Source: Bacteriovorax stolpii | GTDB lineage: Bacteria; Bdellovibrionota; Bacteriovoracia; Bacteriovoracales; Bacteriovoracaceae | DNA length: 64,000 nucleotides | NCBI GenBank assembly: GCA_945860895.1 | Contig: CAMASK010000003.1 | Location: forward strand, 43,938-107,937 | Reading direction: 5' to 3' | Shown here: positions 16,522 to 24,794 of the stretch, one piece after another | How the letters are laid out: the number at the start of each line of letters is the position of its first letter | Numbering within the stretch: the stretch's first letter is position 1 | Made by a program: the position numbers and the translations under genes | Notes under the pieces: model-generated | Seen by the model: only the letters and a program-made list of their open reading frames with translations | Told to the model about the DNA's origin: nothing | Databases searched by the model: none

Positions 16522-18483
16522 ATGTTTGGTGAAGAAGAACTAGTCAAAATTCATAAAGATAGAGCAACCCTGCTTTCCTACATTATCACTGCCGCGTTTG
16601 GCTTAGTCCTTTCGCGTCTTTGGTATTTGCAAGTCTATAAAGGTGAAACGCTTCATAATTACTCCATTCAAAATCGCTTAAGAAAAGAAGTCGTTTGGGC
16701 CCCAAGAGGATTAATTTTCTCCAGGGATGATCAGTTAATTGTGGATAATATTCCCCGTTTCGATGTTATTTTAACTCCACAGTTTTTGATAAATAAGGAC
16801 GAAACATTAGTTAAGCTTTCTAAAATACTTTCCATGGATTCAGAGGCGATTAAGGCAATTCTTAAGAAGAACTCCAATCAAGCGAAGTACCGTCCAATCA
16901 TTATTAAAAAGAATGTTACTTTCAAAGAACTTGCCCAAATTGAAACACAGAATGCTGATTTGCCTGGAATAAGTGTTAATACTTTCATTTCCCGGGAATA
17001 TCGCGATAAAGAAATTGGGGCACATTTACTTGGATATATTTCAGAAGTTTCACAAACGCAGCTTCCTAAACTGCGAGAACGCGACAAGATGGATTATCGT
17101 CTTGGTGACTTTATTGGACAGTTTGGTATTGAAGAGCAGCTTGATAAATATCTTCGCGGGCAGAATGGTCTTGAATTCGTTGAGGTAGATGCTCGAGGAA
17201 GAAGAAAACGCTACATCAATACTGATAATTTATTTAAAGGAATTGAAGCTGAAAAACCACTATCGGGAATGAATGTGAAGCTCACTATTGATCGTGATAT
17301 GCAGATCGCTGCATATAATGCCATGGAAGGAAAAGTCGGAGGCATTATTGCCATTGATATTGCTTCTGGTGAAGTTCTTACGATGATTTCTCGTCCTTCA
17401 TTTGATCCTTCACAATTTTCTCGAGGTTTAACCCCCGAGTATTGGAGAAGTCTTATTACCAATAAAGAACATCCACTTCGTGATAGAAATATCCAGGAAC
17501 ATTTCTCGCCAGGTTCAACCTTCAAAGCTTTGACTGGAATTGCTGCTTTTGAAGAGGGTGAGATTGATGAAAATACTGAAGTAAACTGTACTGGTAAATG
17601 GATGTTTGGAAGACGGGCTTATCACTGTTGGAAAAAAGAAGGTCATGGTGCCACGAATTTAGTGAAAGCAATTCGAGAATCTTGTAACGTTTATTTTCAG
17701 AAGGCTGCCAACAGAATGCCTATTGATGCTCTGGCAAAATATGCCAAAGCCTTTGGTCTTGGCGGTCGAACAGGAATTTCACTACCAAGAGAAGTTGCCG
17801 GATTAATCCCTACTTCAGAATGGAAGAAAAAGCGTTACGGGCAAGAATGGCAACCAGGTGAAACTCTTTCTTGTGCCATCGGTCAGTCCTATGTACTTGC
17901 CTCTACAATTCAATTAGCAACTGCCTATGCTGCCATTGCTAATGGTGGAAAAATTTATCGTCCGTTTGTGGTTAAAGATGTTTACGATACCAATGGCGAA
18001 TTAGTTAAAACTTACACGCCTGAACTACTTTCAAGTATCCAAATGAAAAATCCTAAAACTCTAAAATTTATCCGCGAGGGTTTATTTCAAGTTGTTAACA
18101 GTCCTAAAGGGACTGCCTGGTACCGTCGAGGTCAGGGAATTCTTATGGCCGGTAAAACTGGAACTGCACAAGTTAAAGGTGCCAGTGCGGATAAAGTTCA
18201 CCAGAAATGTGAATTGATGGATTATGAATCTCGTCACCATGCTTTATTCGTAGGCTTTGCTCCAGCTGACAATCCTAAAATTGCTGCAGCTGCCATCGTG
18301 GAGCATGGTTGTCACGGTTCAAGTGCTGCTACTCCAATTGTAGAAGCGGTAATTACTAAATACATGCAAAAGTATCATCCAGAAATTTATCTTCAAAATT
18401 TAGAAAAAGATAAAACCATCAAGGACAACTGGATTAAATCTCTTCGAGCTGCTCCGGCAAAACCAGCAGTGGGTGACGAATAA
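16522..18483 (+). CDS. mrdA: Penicillin-binding protein 2, elongation transpeptidase
   Basis: 653 aa. A membrane anchor (about residues 17-37) is followed by the pedestal domain (RLRKEVVWAPRGLIFSRD about 52-69) and the transpeptidase domain. Active-site motifs are intact: SxxK at 332-335 (STFK), SxN at 387-389 (SCN) and KTG at 545-547. PBP2 cross-links peptidoglycan made by RodA. It overlaps rodA by 1 nt (TAATG). A short, Ala/Pro-rich C-terminal tail is unremarkable. Confidence 0.95.
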   Translation: MFGEEELVKIHKDRATLLSYIITAAFGLVLSRLWYLQVYKGETLHNYSIQNRLRKEVVWAPRGLIFSRDDQLIVDNIPRFDVILTPQFLINKDETLVKLSKILSMDSEAIKAILKKNSNQAKYRPIIIKKNVTFKELAQIETQNADLPGISVNTFISREYRDKEIGAHLLGYISEVSQTQLPKLRERDKMDYRLGDFIGQFGIEEQLDKYLRGQNGLEFVEVDARGRRKRYINTDNLFKGIEAEKPLSGMNVKLTIDRDMQIAAYNAMEGKVGGIIAIDIASGEVLTMISRPSFDPSQFSRGLTPEYWRSLITNKEHPLRDRNIQEHFSPGSTFKALTGIAAFEEGEIDENTEVNCTGKWMFGRRAYHCWKKEGHGATNLVKAIRESCNVYFQKAANRMPIDALAKYAKAFGLGGRTGISLPREVAGLIPTSEWKKKRYGQEWQPGETLSCAIGQSYVLASTIQLATAYAAIANGGKIYRPFVVKDVYDTNGELVKTYTPELLSSIQMKNPKTLKFIREGLFQVVNSPKGTAWYRRGQGILMAGKTGTAQVKGASADKVHQKCELMDYESRHHALFVGFAPADNPKIAAAAIVEHGCHGSSAATPIVEAVITKYMQKYHPEIYLQNLEKDKTIKDNWIKSLRAAPAKPAVGDE

Positions 18484-19595
18484 TGAATCAAAGACTTGTA
18501 GATTTTTTTAAAAGATATGATTTCAGCTTCATAGGAAGCATGTCAGCTATTTTTTTAGTTGGGATTCTGAATCTCTACAGCGCCACTCACTCACAAGCAC
18601 ATGAAGGTCTTGATTCATTATATAAATCCCAATTGATGTGGTTTTTTATATCGGCAGTAGTGGCCATTTGTATAAGTTTCTTGAATCCAAAAACGTTTGA
18701 GCGTTTTTCCTATGTTGGTTATGTTCTGACTCTCTTTTTAGTTTTCCTAGTAATGCTAATGGGTAAAGTAGGGATGGGTGCACAACGATGGCTTGTTCTC
18801 GGGCCAATCAGAATGCAGCCATCTGAGTTTATGAAAATGGGGCTTGTGCTCGCTATGGCCAGATTCTTTACTAAGGTAAATCCTGAAGTAGAGTTAGGCT
18901 TCAAAGAGCTGATACTACCTGGCATAATTGTGATGGTTCCAGCAGTCATGGTTATTCTTCAGCCAGACTTAGGAACTGGGATGCTTTTATTATTTATTTT
19001 TTCCATGATGATTTTCTATAAGCGTTTAAAATGGAAAACAATTGCAACTCTGGGAGTAATCTCAGTGCTTTCTGGAGTGCTGATGTATAATTTTGGATTG
19101 CGAGAATATCAACGTAAGCGTATCCATACATTTATAGATCCTTATCAAGATGCCCGAGGTTCTGGTTATAATGCCATTCAATCTGAAATTGCTATTGGTT
19201 CAGGTCGACTTTTTGGAAAAGGGTTCAAAAATTCATCCCAAGCTTCTCTTAATTATCTTCCTGAAAATCACACTGATTTCGTGTTTGCTATTTTTAACGA
19301 AGAGCATGGATTCTTTGGCTCTGTTTTTTTAATCATTCTTTATTTGGTATTCTTTATGAGGCTGATCTGGCTCGCCACTTCAGTTCAACGTTTTTATGAC
19401 TCTGTCCTGGTCGTGGGAATTATGTCTATTTTCTTCTGGCATGCCTTTATTAATATGGCGATGGTGTCAGGACTCTTACCAATTGTGGGTATTCCGCTTC
19501 CGCTTATGAGCTATGGTGGATCGAGTATGCTTACCTTTGGCGTTGGAGTAGGAATGGCGACTTCTATATCAAATACTAGAAATTTCTTTAACTAG
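18483..19595 (+). CDS. rodA: Peptidoglycan glycosyltransferase RodA
   Basis: 370 aa SEDS-family membrane protein with about ten membrane segments. Family motifs are present: GAQRWLVLGPIRMQPSEFMK, QPDLGTGMLL, NAIQSEIAIGSGRLFGKGFK and the SYGGSSMLTFGVGVGMA segment near the C-terminus. RodA polymerises glycan strands and works with PBP2 encoded just upstream. No terminator is obvious in the 81 nt that follow. Confidence 0.96.
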   Translation: MNQRLVDFFKRYDFSFIGSMSAIFLVGILNLYSATHSQAHEGLDSLYKSQLMWFFISAVVAICISFLNPKTFERFSYVGYVLTLFLVFLVMLMGKVGMGAQRWLVLGPIRMQPSEFMKMGLVLAMARFFTKVNPEVELGFKELILPGIIVMVPAVMVILQPDLGTGMLLLFIFSMMIFYKRLKWKTIATLGVISVLSGVLMYNFGLREYQRKRIHTFIDPYQDARGSGYNAIQSEIAIGSGRLFGKGFKNSSQASLNYLPENHTDFVFAIFNEEHGFFGSVFLIILYLVFFMRLIWLATSVQRFYDSVLVVGIMSIFFWHAFINMAMVSGLLPIVGIPLPLMSYGGSSMLTFGVGVGMATSISNTRNFFN

Positions 19596-19685
19596 CATCT
19601 TCGTATAAACTTTCGACATTTTATCGGGGCATCTCCTTGAATTTTCATGCATAAAATTGGCGACTAGTTTGCATCAATGGTTGTT

Positions 19686-19889
19686 ATGATAAAATTAATC
19701 CTTATAGTTTACCTAGTAGCTTCCTCCTCTTTAGTGAGTGCATCACCCATGGAGCACTCTATGTCCATGAAGGAGCGATTGAGAATTTCTCTCTGGTTCA
19801 ATGGCATAGAAGAGAAGCCTAAGGCCAAGACCGTAATCTCAGAAAAACGGCTGCCAGAAGAAATAGAAAGACCCCTCAGAAAATGGTAA
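19686..19889 (+). CDS. Possible very small exported protein, unknown
   Basis: 67 aa from the ATG at 19686; an ATG 9 nt upstream (19677) is also possible. A hydrophobic signal-peptide-like start (residues 1-19, MIKLILIVYLVASSSLVSA) is followed by a basic, helix-prone remainder ending RPLRKW. No convincing ribosome site is seen, and no family is recognised, so the gene itself is uncertain. It lies between rodA and the MarR regulator. Confidence 0.35.
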   Translation: MIKLILIVYLVASSSLVSASPMEHSMSMKERLRISLWFNGIEEKPKAKTVISEKRLPEEIERPLRKW

Positions 19890-19890
19890 T

Positions 19891-19931
19891 TTGATCTTTT
19901 AAATATATATAGTATGATTGTGAGACTATAT
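19891..19931 (+). promoter_or_regulatory. Promoter and operator-like palindrome over the marR start codon
   Basis: TTGATC (19891-19896) and TATGAT (19913-19918), 16 nt apart, form a promoter whose start site would be near 19925, only about 5 nt before the ATG at 19930. An inverted repeat, ATATAGT (19907-19913) and ACTATAT (19925-19931), separated by 11 nt, covers the -10 region and the start codon. No Shine-Dalgarno is present. This fits a leaderless, self-repressed regulator gene. Confidence 0.5.
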
Positions 19932-20385
19932 GAAACGAATAGCGAATATTGGAAGTTTGCTTAAGAAGATCTACCGTATTTACAGTATTGAACTAATGAA
20001 AGAACTTCAATCCCGTGGCTTCAATGATCTGAGACCGAGCTTCCTTGAAATTTTAATGTACCTCTCTGAGCATGATAGTCCTTCCATCAAGATGATTGGT
20101 ATTGCCTGTGGTCTAAAAAAACAGACTATGACATCTCATTTAAACGAACTCGAAAAACGCGGTTATATCACTCGCATGCATTCCATCAACGACAAGCGCG
20201 AACAGTTAGTAAATCTCACTGACTACGGAGAAAAGTTTAAATTGAATCTTCTACAGGTAACGAATGATCTGGAGCGACAGTACACCACTAAATTAGGTGA
20301 AGTGGAATTAGATCGTGTAGAATTAATGTTAGATAATATGTACCGCGAATTGCTTGAGACCCAAAAAAAAGGCAGCTTGCTTTAA
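19930..20385 (+). CDS. MarR-family transcriptional regulator
   Basis: 151 aa winged-helix regulator. The recognition region (IGIACGLKKQTMTSHLNELEKRGYIT, split here as IGIACGLKKQTMTSH and LNELEKRGYIT) and the wing with the DKRE segment (INDKREQLVNLTDYG) match MarR. N- and C-terminal helices would form the dimer interface. The start codon lacks a Shine-Dalgarno and lies inside a palindrome, suggesting autoregulation. The gene overlaps the rhodanese-like gene tail-to-tail by 4 nt. Its ligand and targets are unknown. Confidence 0.85.
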   Translation: MKRIANIGSLLKKIYRIYSIELMKELQSRGFNDLRPSFLEILMYLSEHDSPSIKMIGIACGLKKQTMTSHLNELEKRGYITRMHSINDKREQLVNLTDYGEKFKLNLLQVTNDLERQYTTKLGEVELDRVELMLDNMYRELLETQKKGSLL

Positions 20386-20900
20386 GCCGATTCATTCTTA
20401 GCTTCTTGCAGTCGAAATCCTTTCCAGTACTTGTAACCACCAGAAATATTATTACAGTTATAGTAACCACGCTTCACCATGAACTCACAAGCAAGTACAG
20501 AGTTAGTTCCATCTTCTGAAATAATCAGGAGAGGGGTTATAAAAGAAGCAATTTCAATAAACCTTTCTGCGAAATCTTCCCATGGAATATGCACTGCTTC
20601 CGGTATACGATTTTTGGCATCATACTCTTTTGATGTCACATCAATCAAAATGAAATCAAAGTCTGGGTTCCTATAAAGTTTCCAAGCCTTATCTGGATTT
20701 AAATCCATATAGGTCCGGGCATTTTTGATGAAATCATCGGAAATTTCTTCTTTATTTTTTATGCGGATCAAATGATTGCGCTCAATGTCCAACAACTTGT
20801 TGATGCGGGAATCGAGTTCCAAAATTTTGTCTTCAAGTCGAGCAATTTGTTTTTCGAAAATTTCAAGTTGTCCGAAGATATTTTTTGGCTTTTGATACAT
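20382..20900 (-). CDS. Coiled-coil plus rhodanese-like protein lacking the catalytic cysteine
   Basis: 172 aa from the ATG at 20900, which has an AGAGG site 8 nt upstream; a GTG 9 nt further up is less likely. An N-terminal coiled coil (about 10-45) precedes a rhodanese fold (about 75-165: FILIDVTSKEYDAKNRIPEA, HIPWEDF, NNISGGYKYWKGF). In active rhodaneses the loop after the fourth strand carries CxxG; here it reads IISEDGTNS, with Ser in place of Cys. It is therefore probably a binding or regulatory module, not a sulfurtransferase. It is the last gene of a - strand run. Confidence 0.75.
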   Translation of the reverse strand: MYQKPKNIFGQLEIFEKQIARLEDKILELDSRINKLLDIERNHLIRIKNKEEISDDFIKNARTYMDLNPDKAWKLYRNPDFDFILIDVTSKEYDAKNRIPEAVHIPWEDFAERFIEIASFITPLLIISEDGTNSVLACEFMVKRGYYNCNNISGGYKYWKGFRLQEAKNESA

Positions 20901-20943
20901 AAAGAGCACCTCTGACTTTTTATTTTATCAGAGATCCGCAGGA

Positions 20944-21846
20944 CTAAAAAAATGGGTAAATAGTTCCAAACTGGATACGATTCACGATCATTGTAGTCAG
21001 GATAGCTGCCGAAATAAATATACAGCCTTCATAAAATCCATAACCCAGGCTCTGCATATCTGTATCAATTTGTCCCACCTCACCACGCTCGTCACCCAGG
21101 TAGACAGGGAATATCTTAACTAGTCCCTTTTTAAAGAGTGGGAAGATAATCAGAGAAAGAACTGTTTTAAGCAAAACCTGAATACAGTAGATCGTAATGT
21201 CATAATGTTCCTGGTCAAAGCAGCTGGCAATAATAAAGCCAGCTCCCAATGAAAAGCCACCGTAAGAAAAACATAAAGAAAGATTTTTTTGAATTAAAAG
21301 ACGGTTAAAAGTCAGTTTACTGATAAAGGTAAAGTATTTTACTGAAAATCCCACTATAACCAGCATGAATAGCCAAAGAACTAAAAGGATAACCAAGGAG
21401 TTTTCTGCTTCCATCATCACTGTTTTGGTTAAATAAGCAATCACGATAGCATGACAAAAACTGATGAAAGCATAGCTCATGTTTTTTCGCTTCAGGATCT
21501 CATCAGTGTAATCAAAATTATAAAAGACGATAGATTCAATTATAAATAAAGACAATAAATAGAGAACAATGGCGATGGTTCCCCAGACTGCAAAATGAAA
21601 TAAGCTAAGAAAAAATCCGGATGATTCATTAAAGGTAATAGACGAAAAAATAATGGAAATCCCCACCAATCTTGAAAAAAGATGGAGAGTATCGGCCGGA
21701 TTCTCGGCCGGATGGATTTTTTTAAGCACTTGGCGCTTAACACTTGGATAGAAAATTACATGGGCGTATCTGTAAAGATAAATCATCAAGCAGACAAAAG
21801 CTGCCAGAAGTATTCGAATGACTAATCGATCAAAAATTTCCGCCAT
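20944..21846 (-). CDS. DUF350-like polytopic membrane protein
   Basis: 300 aa with about eight membrane segments. Two segments share the DUF350/UPF0719 pattern, with a polar Asn at the start of a helix and glycine/alanine-spaced residues after it: KRKNMSYAFISFCHAIVIAY and QKNLSLCFSYGGFSLGAGF. DUF350 proteins usually carry such a repeat; their function is unresolved. It lies 9 nt downstream of an unknown membrane-anchored protein in a glutaredoxin-HD phosphohydrolase operon. The match is by eye and moderate. Confidence 0.55.
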   Translation of the reverse strand: MAEIFDRLVIRILLAAFVCLMIYLYRYAHVIFYPSVKRQVLKKIHPAENPADTLHLFSRLVGISIIFSSITFNESSGFFLSLFHFAVWGTIAIVLYLLSLFIIESIVFYNFDYTDEILKRKNMSYAFISFCHAIVIAYLTKTVMMEAENSLVILLVLWLFMLVIVGFSVKYFTFISKLTFNRLLIQKNLSLCFSYGGFSLGAGFIIASCFDQEHYDITIYCIQVLLKTVLSLIIFPLFKKGLVKIFPVYLGDERGEVGQIDTDMQSLGYGFYEGCIFISAAILTTMIVNRIQFGTIYPFF

Positions 21847-21855
21847 GTAATATCC

Positions 21856-22515
21856 TTAAAAATTCTCTTTAAAATATTCAATAAGTAGGGTTTTCATATC
21901 CAGTTTTTTCATTCTTTCTTCTTTGAAAAAATGGGGAAAATTTCTTCTAGTGATTTTCCCTCCTGGACCGAATTCTTTATGAGGTCCATAAAAAGGATGA
22001 TTTAAACTTATGCTTGAGCGCATTTGTTGATAAAAATTCATGTCCGGCTTAAATTTCCCCCAGCCAAGATACTTCGGAAAATTTTTGAAAACCTTATTAA
22101 ACTTCCAGACAGTCTGACCTTTTTTATTGATTTTCCATTCACCGAATTCACGGTTACCTATGTAAAGAGATCCCGGTGGTAAAGGTAGAAATTCTTCGAG
22201 TTCATCAGATTTGCGATAAAGAGAGAGACCAATATGATTAAGGTTTTTCTTCGCAAACTCTTTACTGGTTCTAACGATTAATTCTTCAACATTTTCATAA
22301 CCAGAAATAACCCGAAATTTTTGGTAATATGTCTTAATTAAAAAACCTGTAGCATGGGTATCAATCAATATAACAGTAGATTGATTACCTTTAATAATTT
22401 TAGAAAATCCTCCGGCATTTTGCAGATACTGAACTCCATGCTCTGAAGGAGAGAGAACTTTGGCCAGTCCCAGATAAAGTATGATCAGAATTGTGTAGAG
22501 GAAAAACTTATACAT
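21856..22515 (-). CDS. Unknown membrane-anchored protein
   Basis: 219 aa. A single hydrophobic segment at residues 3-20 acts as signal anchor or signal peptide. The rest is basic and aromatic, with conspicuous Gly-Pro turns (GPHKEFGPGGKITRRNFP). No family recognised. It is 3 nt after the HD phosphohydrolase and 9 nt before the DUF350-like gene, so co-translation with both is likely. Probably faces the periplasm. Confidence 0.7.
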   Translation of the reverse strand: MYKFFLYTILIILYLGLAKVLSPSEHGVQYLQNAGGFSKIIKGNQSTVILIDTHATGFLIKTYYQKFRVISGYENVEELIVRTSKEFAKKNLNHIGLSLYRKSDELEEFLPLPPGSLYIGNREFGEWKINKKGQTVWKFNKVFKNFPKYLGWGKFKPDMNFYQQMRSSISLNHPFYGPHKEFGPGGKITRRNFPHFFKEERMKKLDMKTLLIEYFKENF

Positions 22516-22518
22516 TCA

Positions 22519-23811
22519 TTATGCCTGTAGTATTTCCATAATTTTACTGCGAGTTGCGGGGTTTAGCTCTTCAAAATCACAATGAATCCGGTTTACTGCA
22601 TGAGATTCACTATATTTTTGGAATAAATCAGTGGCTTCCTGGATATTCTTGGTAGAAATATGATTTTTTGAAAGAGCGGACTCGCGGACAACCTTCATAG
22701 GATAGTACTTTTGAGGAGAATTATCTGAATAGTACTTGGAAAGTCTTCCGGTGGATGAGCATTTTATGTAATCTATATTTTCAGATTTAAGGAATTTCTC
22801 AAGTTCATGCATTTGTGTCATCTGTAGGCTGCCAAAAGTTTCAAGAATCTTTTTAGGAATGCTATTTTTAACAATTCGCTTGGCCCAGATATTTGAAGAG
22901 TTTTTCAAAACTTTATACAGAAATGGATCGTCATGTTCCTGGTAGGCTGCGATATCCGCTGGAATACTGTACTCATTATTAGCACTGGCAAAATATCTCA
23001 AAAGCATTTGCTCAAGACATACAGCACGGTAATGAAAATAAACCATCATAAACATGTGAAAACGAGACAAAAGAAAATCGTCAAATGTAGAGATCGCACG
23101 CTCAGAAATACCAAGATAAGCCGTAGAATTTTCCACACAAATTTTTAAATTATCAATAATCCAATCCAAATCAAATTTTCCATAACTAACTCCACAGAAG
23201 TAACTATCTCGCAGAAGATAATCCATTCTGTCACAATCCATTTCAGAGGAAACCAACTGATGCAGAAGTGGAAAGTAATTAATGCCTTTAACAGTGAAAT
23301 ATGCGGGGTTTTTAGTTTCACCCACAACCAGTTCAGCTACTGAATTTGGATCGACCCCGAATTCTGCTATTACACCTTTGAAGCTTTGGGTGAATGAGCT
23401 GTCGGTAATGGTCTTGATTGTGTAATCTTCATGGGAAGCCTGGCGGTCTTTTTCGACACGGAATTTTTTAGGTAATTTGAGCGCAGAAACTTGCGGCATA
23501 ACTGACTCAGTCGAATGACTTAAAGGTGCATGGCCAATGTCATGTAAGAGACATCCCAAGCGGAGAGTTTCTTTGAGACGCAAAATTTCGGATGAACTCT
23601 GGTCTTTAAACAAACTATTGAAAACTAATGTAGATACATTCATCACTCCGATGGAATGGAGATATCTTGTATGGGTAGCTCCCGGAAAAACATATTCCGA
23701 AAATCCCAGTTGCTTAATATTTCTTAGACGTTGAAAAAAAGGGTGCTCTAATATTTCAATTTCCGAATCATTTATCGGAATTGATCCGTGTACCGGGTCG
23801 CGAATTTCCAC
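22519..23811 (-). CDS. HD-domain phosphohydrolase (dGTPase/SAMHD1-like, COG1078 type)
   Basis: 430 aa. The N-terminus IRDPVHGSIPI is diagnostic of the COG1078 group. Metal-binding residues are present: H47 and H52 in GATHTRYLHS, the H90-D91 pair in LLHDIGH, and the MDCDRMDYLLRDS segment near 195-207. Relatives hydrolyse dNTPs or other nucleotides. It overlaps the glutaredoxin gene by 1 nt. A link to ribonucleotide reduction (glutaredoxin supplies reducing power, dNTPase trims the pool) is inference. Confidence 0.88.
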   Translation of the reverse strand: MEIRDPVHGSIPINDSEIEILEHPFFQRLRNIKQLGFSEYVFPGATHTRYLHSIGVMNVSTLVFNSLFKDQSSSEILRLKETLRLGCLLHDIGHAPLSHSTESVMPQVSALKLPKKFRVEKDRQASHEDYTIKTITDSSFTQSFKGVIAEFGVDPNSVAELVVGETKNPAYFTVKGINYFPLLHQLVSSEMDCDRMDYLLRDSYFCGVSYGKFDLDWIIDNLKICVENSTAYLGISERAISTFDDFLLSRFHMFMMVYFHYRAVCLEQMLLRYFASANNEYSIPADIAAYQEHDDPFLYKVLKNSSNIWAKRIVKNSIPKKILETFGSLQMTQMHELEKFLKSENIDYIKCSSTGRLSKYYSDNSPQKYYPMKVVRESALSKNHISTKNIQEATDLFQKYSESHAVNRIHCDFEELNPATRSKIMEILQA

Positions 23812-24086
23812 TAATTTCTCCCTTCCTCTCCCTGCAGTTCACGCGCATATTTATGAAGCCATTCACCAATATCTCTGGATTCGAACATTGGTTTGCCATC
23901 AATATACATGCATGGAACTGTTGTCCTTCCAGTGTCTTTTAACAATTTTTCTTTGAATTTATGATCTTCACGAATGTCAAAATAAGTAACTTTTTCTTCC
24001 AAACCAGTAACTCGCAAAATGGACATTACATATTGGCAGTACGGACAACTTTCAAAATAATAAAGTTCTAATTTTTTCTCAGTCAT
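23811..24086 (-). CDS. Glutaredoxin-like thiol oxidoreductase
   Basis: 91 aa, thioredoxin fold. The active site CPYC is at residues 14-17, followed by a TTVP cis-proline loop at 55-58 and a typical C-terminal helix. AGGATGG lies just before the ATG at 24086. It begins 16 nt after a strong terminator hairpin belonging to the preceding histone-like gene, so it either relies on read-through or on a promoter inside that gene. It is the first gene of a five-gene - strand run. Confidence 0.88.
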   Translation of the reverse strand: MTEKKLELYYFESCPYCQYVMSILRVTGLEEKVTYFDIREDHKFKEKLLKDTGRTTVPCMYIDGKPMFESRDIGEWLHKYARELQGEEGRN

Positions 24087-24101
24087 ATTACCATCCTAAA
24101 A

Positions 24102-24127
24102 AAAGTGGCTCCTTACGGAGCCACTTT
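24102..24127 (-). terminator. Intrinsic terminator after the histone-like gene
   Basis: AAAGTGGCTCC / GGAGCCACTTT form a perfect 11-bp stem with a 4-nt loop, starting 5 nt after the stop of the Lys/Ala repeat gene. On the - strand it is followed by a run of about seven T. The glutaredoxin gene starts 16 nt further on, which makes it a possible partial terminator or attenuator. Confidence 0.85.
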
Positions 24128-24131
24128 CTAT

Positions 24132-24794
24132 TTAATCATCGTCATTATCATCTTCTTCTTCAGCATCTTCAGTTACTTTCTTCTTTGGACCTTTTACATA
24201 TTCAACATCTTCGTCCAAAACGTCTACCTCATCTTCTTCATCTTCTGGTGAATCAAGACCTTCTTCATATCCCCAGCCATAGCCATAGCTGCTTTCTTCT
24301 TCATCTTCAGTTTCTGCAGCAGGCTTAGCTTCTGCTCCTTCCTCTTCTTCATCGTCTGCATCAAATTCCGCTTCGAAGTCATCGTTTGCAGAATCGACTG
24401 TGTAATCATCATTGAATGGAACAGTTGCAGCATGTGCTGGTGTTTTTGCAACAACAACAGGAACAACAACTTTTTCTTTTTTAGAAGCTGGGGCTTTTTG
24501 AGTTGCTACTTTTTTAGCAGTTGCCTTCTTTGGAGCAACCTTTTTAGTTGCTACTTTTTTAGCAGTTGCCTTCTTTGTAGCAACCTTTTTAGTTACTACT
24601 TTTTTAGCAGTTGCCTTCTTTGGAGCAACTTTTTTAGTTGCAACTTTTTTAGCTGTTACTTTTTTTACCGGAGCTTTCTTCGCTGCTTTCTTAGGAGCTG
24701 CTTTTTTTGCAGGGACTTTTTTTACAGCTTTTTTAGGAGCAGCTTTCTTAGCTGGTGCTTTTTTTGTTACTTTCTTGGTCTTTTTCGATGCCAC
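24132..24794 (-). CDS. Histone H1-like Lys/Ala repeat protein with acidic tail
   Basis: 220 aa. Residues 1-105 are almost only Lys, Ala, Val, Thr and Pro in KKA/AKK blocks like eukaryotic H1 tails and bacterial Hc1/HctB or AlgP-type proteins; residues 45-105 include a 15-aa repeat (ATAKKVATKKVAPKK). Residues 128-220 are strongly acidic (runs of Asp/Glu) with an aromatic patch YGYGWGYEEG. Start is GTG at 24794 with AAGGA upstream; a near-consensus promoter precedes it. The basic half should bind DNA or RNA; the acidic half may tune this or recruit other proteins. The two-halves layout is unusual. Confidence 0.8.
   Translation of the reverse strand: MASKKTKKVTKKAPAKKAAPKKAVKKVPAKKAAPKKAAKKAPVKKVTAKKVATKKVAPKKATAKKVVTKKVATKKATAKKVATKKVAPKKATAKKVATQKAPASKKEKVVVPVVVAKTPAHAATVPFNDDYTVDSANDDFEAEFDADDEEEEGAEAKPAAETEDEEESSYGYGWGYEEGLDSPEDEEDEVDVLDEDVEYVKGPKKKVTEDAEEEDDNDDD
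24501..24665. repeat. 45-bp tandem repeat inside the Lys/Ala gene
   Basis: Unit starts at 24532, 24577 and 24622 are exactly 45 bp apart and differ at only a few bases (GGAGCAACC / GTAGCAACC / GGAGCAACT), with partial units on each side. Each unit encodes 15 residues. In-phase expansion or loss would change basic-domain length without frameshift. Confidence 0.8.
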
